Assembly (NCBI GenBank): GCA_036554285.1
Contig: DATBNO010000097.1
Coordinates: 1 to 64,000, forward strand
Length of the DNA: 64,000 nt
DNA from: JADGGM01 sp025449955
GTDB taxonomy: Bacteria > Gemmatimonadota > Gemmatimonadetes > Gemmatimonadales > Gemmatimonadaceae
Direction: 5' to 3'
Position 1 is the stretch's first letter. Each line of letters begins with the position of its first letter. Made by a program: the position numbers and the translations under genes. Under the pieces are notes generated by a model, which did not search any database, was not told the origin of the DNA, and was given only the letters and a program-made list of their open reading frames with translations. This document shows, in pieces, positions 52,164 through 60,811 of this stretch.

Positions 52164-53609
52164 ATGGACATCGCACACAAGCGCGCGACAGTCGACGCCG
52201 ACACCATAGCACTCGGCCGCAGTGTGCGATCCGTGCAGCGCCGCATCGTGGCCGGCGGCGGCACGCTCGCGTTGGCGCTCGTGGCGGTGCTCGCGTTTGT
52301 TACCGATCACTGGGTGCGCAATACGCTCGCCGGCTTGCCGCTCGAGAAGTTGCGCGACGCGGAGACGTTCATCCTGCTCGGCGCGGCGGTGATGCTCGGC
52401 ATCGTCGAGCTCGCGCTCATCTACTTGAGCCGCTATGTGTCGCGGCGCGTCACGGAACCGGCGGCGTTGTTAGCCGAAGCGGCTGAGCGTGTGGCAGCCG
52501 GCGATCTGGCAGTCGACATTGCGCCGATCGGCGAAGACGACGAGCTCGGTCGGTTGGGCCGCGCCACCGGCGGCATGATCGCGGAGCTCAGACGCCTCGT
52601 GCGCATTCTGCGCGAATCCGCCCAACAGACTGCGGCGCAGTCGGCGGAGATCACTGCGGGCACCGAGCAGATGTCCACGGCCGCGGGCGAGATGGCGCAC
52701 ACGTCGAGCGAGCTGAGCAGCCAGGCCGCGGACATGGCGCAATCCATCGCGCGGACCGCGGCCGATGCGACGACGCTGTCGTCGATCGCCGATCAGCTCT
52801 CGGCCGGCGCGCACGAGGGCGTGGAGCGCAACGATGCGCTCCGCGCCCTCGCGCGCGCCAACCGGGCGGGACTCGACGCGAGCGAGGCTGCGTTAGGCAC
52901 CCTCGCCGCCGAAGCCGAGTCGTCCGCGACTGCCGCCGCCGACCTCGTCGATGCGTTCGAGCAGATCCGTTCCTTCGTCACGCTCGTGCGCCGCATGGCG
53001 CGCCAGTCGAAGCTGCTCGCGCTCAACGCGTCCATGGAAGCGGCCCGCGCCGGCCAGCAAGGCGAAGGCTTCGCCGTCGTGGCGAGCGAGATCCGAAAGC
53101 TCTCCGCCAACTCCAATCAAGCGGCCGAGCGCACTGAAGACATGGTGATGGTCCTGCTCGAAAAAGTGGAGCTGTCCCGCGAGTCGAGCCGGCGCACGGC
53201 TTCGACGGTGGCCGGCGTCCGCGCGGCCATCGAGCAAGCCCTCACGTCGTTCGCCGAGGTCGAGAGCGCCGTCGCGGGCGCGGAGGGTTGGACTCGATCC
53301 ATCGAGCAGGCGGCGAATCAATCGCGCGAGCTCGTCGCCGAGGCCACCATTCGTCTCGAGCATCTGGCGCGCGGCACGGAGTCGTTCGCCGCCGCGATGG
53401 AGCAGGTCGCCGCGTCCACAGAGCAGCAGAGCGCGGGCGCGCAGGAAATTGCCGCGGCATCGGCCGCGTTGGCCGACGCGTCGCGCAAGCTGCTCGCCAA
53501 GATCTCGGTCTTCCGGTTGGACGAGATCACGCTGCCGCCGGAGCCGGTGCGACGCCGCAGCAGCGGCGTGGTCGTTCAACAGACGCTCGAGATCCTTCAC
53601 GCCACGTAG
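52164..53609 (+). CDS. Methyl-accepting chemotaxis-like protein with minimal periplasmic part
   Basis: A 481-residue chemoreceptor. Two membrane helices (about 28-46 and 69-89) enclose only some 22 periplasmic residues, so there is no room for an ordinary ligand domain. A HAMP domain follows (about 90-145), then the signalling domain. The hairpin tip reads Gln-Ser-Lys-Leu-Leu-Ala-Leu-Asn-Ala-Ser-Met-Glu-Ala-Ala-Arg-Ala-Gly, close to the canonical tip, with Phe-Ala-Val-Val-Ala-Ser-Glu-Ile-Arg nearby. It must sense a membrane or cytoplasmic state. No che genes or flagellar genes are in the window. It is divergent from leuS. Confidence 0.88.
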   Translation: MDIAHKRATVDADTIALGRSVRSVQRRIVAGGGTLALALVAVLAFVTDHWVRNTLAGLPLEKLRDAETFILLGAAVMLGIVELALIYLSRYVSRRVTEPAALLAEAAERVAAGDLAVDIAPIGEDDELGRLGRATGGMIAELRRLVRILRESAQQTAAQSAEITAGTEQMSTAAGEMAHTSSELSSQAADMAQSIARTAADATTLSSIADQLSAGAHEGVERNDALRALARANRAGLDASEAALGTLAAEAESSATAAADLVDAFEQIRSFVTLVRRMARQSKLLALNASMEAARAGQQGEGFAVVASEIRKLSANSNQAAERTEDMVMVLLEKVELSRESSRRTASTVAGVRAAIEQALTSFAEVESAVAGAEGWTRSIEQAANQSRELVAEATIRLEHLARGTESFAAAMEQVAASTEQQSAGAQEIAAASAALADASRKLLAKISVFRLDEITLPPEPVRRRSSGVVVQQTLEILHAT

Positions 53610-53664
53610 CAGGCGCGCGCGATGACGCGTAATTTCCTCGCGGTTCCTCCACCCGCGAGCTCAC

Positions 53665-54717
53665 ATGCGCGTCCTGTCCGTTGGTCTGCTTCTGGCCTCA
53701 CTCGCGCCCGCAGTCGCGGCGCAATCGCGGCCGCACTTCCATCACCTCGCGGCCACGCCCGAGACCGTGGCCTGGGGCTACTACAGCGCGGCGGCCAAGC
53801 CGGTGTTGCGCGTGCAGTCGGGCGACACGGTCGAAGTGGAGACGCTGCTCACCAACTCGCCGCAAGGCCTCGAGCGCGCCGGCCTTCCGCCTAACGAAGT
53901 GCAGCAGTCGCTCCGCGACATCACGACCAAAGTCACCGACAAGGGTCCCGGCGGACACATCCTCACCGGGCCGATCTACGTCGAGGGTGCCGAGCCAGGC
54001 GATGTGCTCGAGGTGCGCATTTTAGGCATCTCGTTCCCGATCGCGTACGCGTACAACGGCTGTGGCGGCTTCCTGCCTGAGAACTGCGGGCCGCCGCCGC
54101 ACCATTCGCAGATCATCCCGCTCGACACGGTGCACATGATGGCGACCGTCGACTCGACGATTCAGATTCCGATGCATCCGTTCTTCGGCAGCATCGGCGA
54201 CGCGCCGCCGCCGGATTCGGGACGTCTCTCGAGCAATCCGCCGGGGACGCACGCCGGGAACATGGACAACCGGTCGCTCACGGTGGGCACCACGCTGTAC
54301 ATCCCGGTGCACGCGCCGGGCGCGTTGCTCGAGATCGGCGACGGACACGCCGGCCAGGGCGACGGCGAGGTGGACCAGACGGCGATCGAGACGTCGCTCA
54401 CCGGCCGGCTCCAAGTGATCGTGCGCAAGGATCTGCACTTCGAATGGCCGCGCGCCGAGACGCCCACCGATCTCATGACGATGGGCATGGACAAGGATTT
54501 GACGCAGGCCACGCGCGTCGCCGTCCAGCAGATGATCGACTTGTTGAGCGAACAGTTAGGCCTGCCGCGGGACAAGGCCTATGCCTTGGCGAGCGTCGCC
54601 GCCGACCTCAAGATCGCCGAGCTCGTGGACGGCAACGTGTGCGTCTACATGACGATCTCGAAGAAGATCGCGGGCCAATCGTTCAAGGCCGGCGCGAAGC
54701 CGGCGGGTGGGAGCTGA
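53665..54717 (+). CDS. Exported acetamidase/formamidase family protein
   Basis: A 350-residue protein of the FmdA/AmdA family with an N-terminal signal peptide (cleavage near Ala-Val-Ala-Ala-Gln at 20), which is unusual because formamidases are typically cytoplasmic. Family features include Gly-Pro-Ile-Tyr-Val-Glu-Gly-Ala near 102-109, the His-Pro-Phe-x-Gly-x-Ile-Gly segment near 172, Asn-Pro-Pro-Gly-x-His-Ala-Gly-Asn-Met-Asp near 192-203 and Gly-Asp-Gly-His-Ala-x-Gln-Gly-Asp-Gly-Glu near 226-237, which hold metal ligands. It hydrolyses short amides to ammonia and acid; the natural substrate is open. It is convergent with the M61 lipoprotein gene. Confidence 0.85.
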   Translation: MRVLSVGLLLASLAPAVAAQSRPHFHHLAATPETVAWGYYSAAAKPVLRVQSGDTVEVETLLTNSPQGLERAGLPPNEVQQSLRDITTKVTDKGPGGHILTGPIYVEGAEPGDVLEVRILGISFPIAYAYNGCGGFLPENCGPPPHHSQIIPLDTVHMMATVDSTIQIPMHPFFGSIGDAPPPDSGRLSSNPPGTHAGNMDNRSLTVGTTLYIPVHAPGALLEIGDGHAGQGDGEVDQTAIETSLTGRLQVIVRKDLHFEWPRAETPTDLMTMGMDKDLTQATRVAVQQMIDLLSEQLGLPRDKAYALASVAADLKIAELVDGNVCVYMTISKKIAGQSFKAGAKPAGGS

Positions 54718-54724
54718 CCCCGGC

Positions 54725-56362
54725 TCAGGGACCGGCGGTGCCGGTGAGCCACCCATGCCTAACGCGGAGCTGCTCGGGGGTCGCGTTCGGATCCTCGGCC
54801 ACGGCGTAGTCGGTGCCGTGCGGGCCGGCCACCGATTCGAGACGCAACCCCGCTCCGGCGAGGGCTTCGGCGAACGGCGGATCGTCCACGCCGCCCACGT
54901 AGCGGTCGAACCAGGGCGTGAGATCCACGCCCGCCGCCTCGCTGGCGGCGCGCACCACGTCGTCCTCGGTGTAGCCGCGGCCTTGCAGATAGTAGCTGGC
55001 GTTAGGCGCGTCCCAGCTCAGGCGCTTGAGCGCGCGCAGCACATCGTCCAGCGAGCGCGCGTTGTGCGTCCGCGCGCGGATGTCCAGATCGAGCATCAAC
55101 GCGAGCCCTTCGCCTTTGGTGTAGTAGGAGAAGAAGCTTCCCCGGCCGTCCACGCGCATCGGCGTCGCCGCGCCATCCCAGAACGGCGCCAGGAACGACT
55201 CCATCCGCGCCGACACCTGCTTGCGCCCCGGCGTCTCGAGGTTGGCCGTGATCACGCCGCCTAACGTACGATAATACGCGTCCTTGCTCACCAAGCCCGC
55301 GCGCAGCAACCCGATCTCGCCGTAGTACTGCGTCCATCCCTCGGCCACCCACAAACTCGGCTCGTAGCGCTCCGCCGAGTAGTCGAAGGGGCCGAGCAAC
55401 AGGGGACGGATGCGCTTCACGTTCCACACGTGGAAGTACTCGTGCGCCGCGTCTTCCACCGTCGACATCACCGCCGCCGAGTCCGTCCACGGCGCGCGCG
55501 TCTGGATCTGCGTGGAGTACAGATGCTCCATGCCGTCGCTGCCATCGTATCCCACGTTGAAGAGGAACGTGTACATCGTGAGCGGCGGCGGCGCGATCAC
55601 CGTGTTCTCGTAGCGGACGATTCGCTCCACGGCTTGCACGAAGCCCTCGTGATAGCCGTTCTGCGGTCCGTTGTGGTGCACCACGACGCGATAGAGCCGG
55701 TTGTCCACCGTGAAGCTGTCGACGTCGAAATGGCGGGCCACCTCGGTGGGCGTGTCGATCATCTCGTCGTAGTTGGCGAACCGGAACTCCCGCTGGTCCG
55801 GCGTCGTGCTCGCGCCGTTGATGATGTGCCATCCGTTAGGCGGCGTGATGGCCAGCGACACCGAGTCCGGCTTGTGCCCAACGACGTACATGAACAGCGA
55901 CGCGCCGTTCCAGTTGGCGTGCGCCGTGTCGAGCACGCTGAACGTGCCCGACAGATTGTCGGCGAACACGCGGTACCGCACCGTGACGCGGCTCGCGCCG
56001 CCCGGATAGATGCGCCACAGCGAGCCGTTCTCGCGGTCGAAGCGCAGCGCGTGGCCATCGCCATCCAGCACCGACTCGTCGCGGACGTTGCGCGCGAAGT
56101 CCATGCGCGCGTAGCGGCCCGGCGACCACACCGGCATCTGCAGGCGCAGCGTATCGCCTAACGATCCGCTCACGTCGAGGCGGATCTCGTACAGATGCCC
56201 GATCGTGTCGGGCATCGCGATCGCGTACGCGATCTGAAGCCGCGGGCCCGACGGGATCCCGGCCGACGGCGACGGGTGCGCCGTGGCGCACGCCATGGCG
56301 ACGAGTGCCGCCGCGAGCGCGGCCGCCAGGCGGCCGCGCGTCGTTCCTACACAGTTAGGCAT
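54725..56362 (-). CDS. M61 family peptidase lipoprotein
   Basis: A 545-residue M61 metallopeptidase. ATG 56362 gives a lipoprotein signal ending Ala-Met-Ala-Cys25, so it is membrane-anchored on the outer face. The zinc site is His307-Glu-Tyr-Phe-His311, followed by Val-Ala-Glu-Gly-Trp with the third ligand. Gly-Met-Glu-His-Leu-Tyr-Ser at 277-283 corresponds to the conserved substrate-binding segment. The C terminus after the catalytic domain is only about 60 residues, so the PDZ domain of the paralogue at 12599-14425 seems missing or much reduced. The start codon is followed by CCTAAC, so the GCCTAAC motif straddles it. It follows the asparaginase-type gene after seven bases and is probably co-transcribed. 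Confidence 0.88.
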   Translation of the reverse strand: MPNCVGTTRGRLAAALAAALVAMACATAHPSPSAGIPSGPRLQIAYAIAMPDTIGHLYEIRLDVSGSLGDTLRLQMPVWSPGRYARMDFARNVRDESVLDGDGHALRFDRENGSLWRIYPGGASRVTVRYRVFADNLSGTFSVLDTAHANWNGASLFMYVVGHKPDSVSLAITPPNGWHIINGASTTPDQREFRFANYDEMIDTPTEVARHFDVDSFTVDNRLYRVVVHHNGPQNGYHEGFVQAVERIVRYENTVIAPPPLTMYTFLFNVGYDGSDGMEHLYSTQIQTRAPWTDSAAVMSTVEDAAHEYFHVWNVKRIRPLLLGPFDYSAERYEPSLWVAEGWTQYYGEIGLLRAGLVSKDAYYRTLGGVITANLETPGRKQVSARMESFLAPFWDGAATPMRVDGRGSFFSYYTKGEGLALMLDLDIRARTHNARSLDDVLRALKRLSWDAPNASYYLQGRGYTEDDVVRAASEAAGVDLTPWFDRYVGGVDDPPFAEALAGAGLRLESVAGPHGTDYAVAEDPNATPEQLRVRHGWLTGTAGP

Positions 56363-56369
56363 CGACCGG

Positions 56370-57464
56370 TCAGTGGGTGAGCGTGTGCATCGGGACCGCG
56401 CCGCGCGGCCGCTCGCTGTCCGTGAACAGGTACGCGCACGACTCCAGCCGCGCGCCGCGCGCATCGGCGATCGCGAATTGCAGATGCTCGTAGATGTTCG
56501 CCGAGCCGTACCGGCCGTCCTTGGCGATCGCGTAATACGTCAAGTCGTACCGCGGCCGCTTGCGCTCGTCCAGCAACCGGGACTCGGTCATCTGGATCGC
56601 GCGCTGCAACGCGCGCAGACACGCCTCTTCCGGCGACGCACCGCCGCGCATCTGCTCGACCACGAAGAACGCGCCGGCGATCTTGATGTTCGCCTCGCCG
56701 CGGCCCGTGCTCCCCGCGGCGCCGACGTCGTTGTCGCAGTACTGTCCCGCGCCGACGATCGCGCTGTCGCCCACGCGGCCGGGAATCTTGTACGACATCC
56801 CGCTCGTCGTCGTCACGCTGCCGATGTCGCCCGATGCCGTGACGGCGTTCATGTTGATGGTGCCGTGCGTGAAGGCGATCTTCACGTCGTCGTCGTGGTC
56901 GAGCCACGCGTCGTTGGAATCGTGATTCGCCTTCCACTTGAGCCATATCTGACGGGCTTCGTCGGTGAGCAGGTTCTGCTCCTTGAATCCCATCTCGAGC
57001 GCGAACCGCTTCGCGCCGGCACCAACGAGAAAGATGTGGTCCGTGTAGTCCATCACCGCCTTGGCCACGAGCGACGGCGTCGCGATGTCTTCGAGCGCGC
57101 CCACCGCACCGGCGCGCCGCGTCGGACCGTGCATGCACGAGGCGTCGAGCTGCACCACGCCGTCTTCGTTAGGCAGACCGCCCAATCCCACCGAGTGATC
57201 GCTCGGATCGAGCTCCTGGATGTTGACGCCGGCGATCGCCGCGTCCAGCGGATCAGCCCCGCTCAGCATCATCTCGCGCGCCTTGGCCACGCCGCGAATG
57301 CCGTTGGCGCTCGAGATGATGGCCGGCCGGTTGTCGGCCAACCTGCGCAGCGCGGGAGAGACGCCCGACACAATCACCGATTCAGCCTGGGCCGGACCGG
57401 CGAGTGCCACACCGACCGCGGCGGTAGCGCCGGCGCCGAGGAATTCACGGCGTGATATCGACAC
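56370..57464 (-). CDS. Tat-exported N4-glycosylasparaginase / isoaspartyl peptidase family protein
   Basis: A 364-residue Ntn-hydrolase. The start GTG 57464 is chosen because GGAG lies eight bases upstream and the product begins with a Tat signal (Ser-Arg-Arg-Glu-Phe-Leu-Gly). The precursor should cleave itself before the Thr in His-Gly-Thr-Ile-Asn-Met; the usual His-Asp-Thr is replaced by His-Gly-Thr. Downstream Gly-Arg-Val-Gly-Asp-Ser and Gly-Ala-Gly-Gln-Tyr-Cys-Asp-Asn match substrate-binding loops of aspartylglucosaminidase. It removes asparagine-linked sugar or isoaspartyl residues from peptides. It forms an operon with the M61 peptidase lipoprotein, which suggests joint use of peptides or glycopeptides outside the cytoplasm. 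Confidence 0.87.
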   Translation of the reverse strand: MSISRREFLGAGATAAVGVALAGPAQAESVIVSGVSPALRRLADNRPAIISSANGIRGVAKAREMMLSGADPLDAAIAGVNIQELDPSDHSVGLGGLPNEDGVVQLDASCMHGPTRRAGAVGALEDIATPSLVAKAVMDYTDHIFLVGAGAKRFALEMGFKEQNLLTDEARQIWLKWKANHDSNDAWLDHDDDVKIAFTHGTINMNAVTASGDIGSVTTTSGMSYKIPGRVGDSAIVGAGQYCDNDVGAAGSTGRGEANIKIAGAFFVVEQMRGGASPEEACLRALQRAIQMTESRLLDERKRPRYDLTYYAIAKDGRYGSANIYEHLQFAIADARGARLESCAYLFTDSERPRGAVPMHTLTH

Positions 57465-57600
57465 GTTCACGTCTCCAGGTGGGAGGCAGAGGACGACGCC
57501 CGCGAATGTGAGCGTTGGTACTCCACGAAGCAACCGGTCGCCGCCGGGCGAGCTCGTCGGTTGGCGCCGGTCATTTCGCGGCAGTAGTTTCCGCGTCACC

Positions 57601-59475
57601 ATGACCACACCTGCGGGCGCGACGGACCTGAGACGCTTCGCGTTCTTCCACGGCTTTTCCGAGGAAGAGATGCAGCCGCTCGCGGCCGCGGCAGCATCGG
57701 CGTCGTTCGACGCCGAGCGCTACATCTTTCGCGAGAGCGACCCGCGCCGCGTGTTCGCGCTCATCGAGCGCGGCAGCGTCGCCATCGAGAAAGGCGGCGA
57801 CGGCCGCGCCGTTCGCCTGGCGACGTTAGGCGAAGGCGAAGCGCTGGGCGAAGGCGTCTTGCTCGAGGAAGATGCGCCCCACGGCACCAGCGCGCGCACG
57901 CTCGAGCCCTGCACCATCGTGTTCTGGAACACGCTCGACGTGCGCGCGATTCTGCACGAGCGGCCGGCGCTCTACGCGCGGCTCGTCGCGCGCGCCGCCC
58001 GGTCCATCTCGCAGCGCCTGCGCTCCGCCGACGCGACCTTGGCCGGACATGGCCGAATGTTGGGCTTCACCGATGGGCATCGCCGCCGCGAGCACGACCT
58101 GTTGGGCGAACGCGACGTGCCCGACGATGCGATGTACGGCATTCAAACGCTGCGTGCGCTCGAGAACTTTCCGATCACCGGCGTGCCGGTGCGCGAGTTT
58201 CCGCTCTTGATCGCCGCACTCGCCGCCGTGAAGGAAGCGGCCGCGCTCGCCAACGCGGATTTGGGGTTGCTGCCGCCGCATCTGCGCGATGCGATCGTCG
58301 TCGCCGCGCGCGAGGTTCGCGCGGGCCGGCACCACGAGCACTTCCTGGTCGACATGATCCAGGGCGGCGCCGGCACGTCGACCAACATGAATGCGAACGA
58401 GGTCATCGCCAATCGCGCGCTCGAGCTCCTCGGCCGCCGCCGCGGCGACTACGAGATCGTGCACCCCAACACGCACGTGAACCTCTCGCAGTCGACGAAT
58501 GACGTGTATCCGACGTCGATCAAGCTCGCGCTGCACGCCAGCATCGAGGAGCTGCGCGACGCGATGCGCGACCTCGCCGGCGCATTTCTCGACAAGGGGA
58601 CCGAATTCGCCGCGCTCTTGAAGATGGGTCGCACGCAGTTGCAGGACGCGGTGCCGATGACCCTCGGACAGGAGTTCGCGGCGTTCGGGCACACGATCCT
58701 GGAGGACGTCGACCGGTTGGCCGAGACGCAGGGGCTGCTTCGCGAGATCAACATGGGCGCGACGGCCATCGGCACCGGCATCACCGCGCCGGCCGGCTAC
58801 GCCGAGCGCGTGCGTGCGCACCTCGCCGCGATTACCGGCTTACCGTTGATTACCGCGCCCGACCTGGTCGAAGCCACGGCCGATACCGGCGTCTTCGTCC
58901 AACTTTCGGGCGTGCTCAAGCGGTGCGCGGTGAAGCTGTCCAAGATCTGCAACGATCTCCGGCTGCTCAGCTCGGGTCCGCGCGCCGGGCTGGGCGAGAT
59001 CAATTTGCCTCCCATGCAACCCGGCTCGTCGATCATGCCGGGCAAGGTGAATCCGGTCATTCCGGAGGTCGTGAACCAGGTGTGTTTCGACGTGATCGGC
59101 GGCGATGTCACCGTCACCATAGCCGCCGAAGCGGGCCAACTGCAGCTCAACGTGTTCGAGCCCGTGATCGCGTTCCGACTCCTCAGCGCGCTGGCCGAGA
59201 TGCGAAACGCGTGCGTCGTGCTGCGCGAGCGGTGCGTCACAGGCATCACGCCTAACGAACAGCGGCTGCGCTGGTTCGTCGACCATTCCATAGGGGTAGT
59301 CACGGCGCTCGTGCCGGCGATCGGGTACGAAGCAGCGACGCAGGTGGCGCGCACCGCGCTCGAGAGCGGTCGCAGCGTGAAGGACGTCGTACTCGAGTCC
59401 AAGCTGCTCACGACAGAGCAGCTCGCGGAGATTCTCGATCCCGCACGCATGGCCGGCGCCGAGCGTTCGCCTTGA
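57601..59475 (+). CDS. aspA: Aspartate ammonia-lyase fused to an N-terminal cyclic-nucleotide-binding-like domain
   Basis: A 624-residue fusion. Residues about 8-145 have the beta-roll pattern of CRP/cNMP domains: Phe-Phe-x-Gly-Phe-Ser, Arg-Glu-Ser-Asp, Leu-Ile-Glu-Arg-Gly-Ser-Val and Gly-Glu-Gly-Glu-Ala-Leu-Gly-Glu. The phosphate-binding cassette (77-100) has His94 where an Arg normally contacts the phosphate. Residues about 165-620 are a full aspartase of normal length: Gln-Ser-Thr-Asn-Asp-Val-Tyr-Pro-Thr near 299, Gly-Ser-Ser-Ile-Met-Pro-Gly-Lys-Val-Asn near 475 (the catalytic Ser loop). It converts aspartate to fumarate and ammonia. The frame is open for 380 bases upstream but ATG 57601 fits the cNMP domain start. 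A fumarase role is possible but the C terminus is aspartase-like. Confidence 0.88.
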   Translation: MTTPAGATDLRRFAFFHGFSEEEMQPLAAAAASASFDAERYIFRESDPRRVFALIERGSVAIEKGGDGRAVRLATLGEGEALGEGVLLEEDAPHGTSARTLEPCTIVFWNTLDVRAILHERPALYARLVARAARSISQRLRSADATLAGHGRMLGFTDGHRRREHDLLGERDVPDDAMYGIQTLRALENFPITGVPVREFPLLIAALAAVKEAAALANADLGLLPPHLRDAIVVAAREVRAGRHHEHFLVDMIQGGAGTSTNMNANEVIANRALELLGRRRGDYEIVHPNTHVNLSQSTNDVYPTSIKLALHASIEELRDAMRDLAGAFLDKGTEFAALLKMGRTQLQDAVPMTLGQEFAAFGHTILEDVDRLAETQGLLREINMGATAIGTGITAPAGYAERVRAHLAAITGLPLITAPDLVEATADTGVFVQLSGVLKRCAVKLSKICNDLRLLSSGPRAGLGEINLPPMQPGSSIMPGKVNPVIPEVVNQVCFDVIGGDVTVTIAAEAGQLQLNVFEPVIAFRLLSALAEMRNACVVLRERCVTGITPNEQRLRWFVDHSIGVVTALVPAIGYEAATQVARTALESGRSVKDVVLESKLLTTEQLAEILDPARMAGAERSP

Positions 59476-59572
59476 TTTACCCCGTGTGAGCCGATACCTT
59501 CCGCGCCAAATGCATAGCCCCGGACGCGCTCCTTCCACGCGTCTGCTCATCGAACGTTTATCAGGATTCGGG

Positions 59573-60799
59573 ATGACTGGTTTTCACCGCGCGCGCCGAA
59601 CCGTTTACGCCGCGCTGACTCCGGTGTTCGTCCTCGGCCTCGCAGCGTGCGCCGGATTCCCAGACACGATCTTCGGCGCCCACTCCGAGATCGGACGCAC
59701 CGAGGACCGCCTCACGTACCTGCTGCTCATTCTGGGCGGACTGGTCTTCGTCCTCGTCGAGGGCGCGCTCATTTGGGCACTCATCAAGTTTCGCAGCAAG
59801 CCCAACGCAACGACCCCCAAGCAAACGCACGGCAATACGACGCTCGAGATCACCTGGACGCTCATTCCAGCGGTGATCCTCGCGGTCATCGCCGTGCCGA
59901 GCGTCCGCACGATCTTCGAGACGCAAGCGGCGGCCGCTGCAGGGTCGCTGCAGGTCGACGTGATCGGCCACCAATGGTGGTGGGAGTTCCGCTACCCGCA
60001 GTACAAGATCACAACGGCGAACGAGCTCTATTTGCCGGTAGGTCGTACCGCGAGCTTCACGCTGCGCACCGACGACGTGATCCATTCCTTTTGGATTCCT
60101 CAGTTGGCCGGCAAGCGCGACGTGGTGCACAAAGAGCGGCCCAACTACTTGTGGTTCACGCCCGACTCCGCGGGCGCATGGAACGGCTTCTGCGCCGAGT
60201 ACTGCGGCACGTCGCACTCGAACATGCGCTTCCGCGTGTTCACGGTGAGCCCCGAGCAATTCGCGGCGTGGGTCAAGCATCAGCAGACCGGCCCGGCGTT
60301 CCCGGCGACGGCCGCGACACCGCAGCCCGACACCAGCAAGAAAGGCGCGACTCCGGCGCCCTCGCCCGCGGCAACCGCGACGCTCGCGAGCGACACGAAC
60401 ACGGCAACGTATCCCCGCGATCAACTGCCCACGTGGACCGTCCCGGCCACGCCGCTTCCGGCCGATGAGCACTTCGATGAGAGCACCATCGCCAAGGCCG
60501 ATCCGGCCCGCGGCGCGCAGATCTTCAAGACGGCGGCGTGCATCGGCTGCCACACGATTCAGGGCGTGTCGCCCGGTATCATCGGGCCTAACCTGACGCA
60601 CGTCGGCAGCCGCACCACCATCGGCGCCGGGCTGTACCCCAACGACATGAAGCACCTGACCATGTGGATCAAAGACGCGCGGCTCATGAAGCCCGGCAGC
60701 ATCATGCCGCCAATGGGCAAGGGCCTGCCCGAAGCCATGGGCGCCTTCGACGATCAACAGATCGCCGATCTGGCCGCGTATCTCTCGTCCTTGAAGTAA
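59573..60799 (+). CDS. ctaC: Cytochrome c oxidase subunit II with fused cytochrome c domain (caa3 type)
   Basis: A 408-residue lipoprotein (lipobox Gly-Leu-Ala-Ala-Cys26). Two membrane helices lie at about 45-70 and 90-112. The CuA domain has Gly-His-Gln-Trp-Trp-Trp-Glu-Phe and Cys-Ala-Glu-Tyr-Cys-Gly-Thr-Ser-His-Ser-Asn-Met, all CuA ligands. A Pro/Ala/Thr linker of about 70 residues leads to a cytochrome c domain with Cys-Ile-Gly-Cys-His and a distal Met in Ile-Met-Pro-Pro-Met. Electrons from cytochrome c or a donor go through heme c to CuA and subunit I. AGGA lies near ATG 59573. It heads the oxidase operon and is 97 bases after aspA. Confidence 0.94.
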   Translation: MTGFHRARRTVYAALTPVFVLGLAACAGFPDTIFGAHSEIGRTEDRLTYLLLILGGLVFVLVEGALIWALIKFRSKPNATTPKQTHGNTTLEITWTLIPAVILAVIAVPSVRTIFETQAAAAAGSLQVDVIGHQWWWEFRYPQYKITTANELYLPVGRTASFTLRTDDVIHSFWIPQLAGKRDVVHKERPNYLWFTPDSAGAWNGFCAEYCGTSHSNMRFRVFTVSPEQFAAWVKHQQTGPAFPATAATPQPDTSKKGATPAPSPAATATLASDTNTATYPRDQLPTWTVPATPLPADEHFDESTIAKADPARGAQIFKTAACIGCHTIQGVSPGIIGPNLTHVGSRTTIGAGLYPNDMKHLTMWIKDARLMKPGSIMPPMGKGLPEAMGAFDDQQIADLAAYLSSLK

Positions 60800-60811
60800 C
60801 GGAGACCCGGA

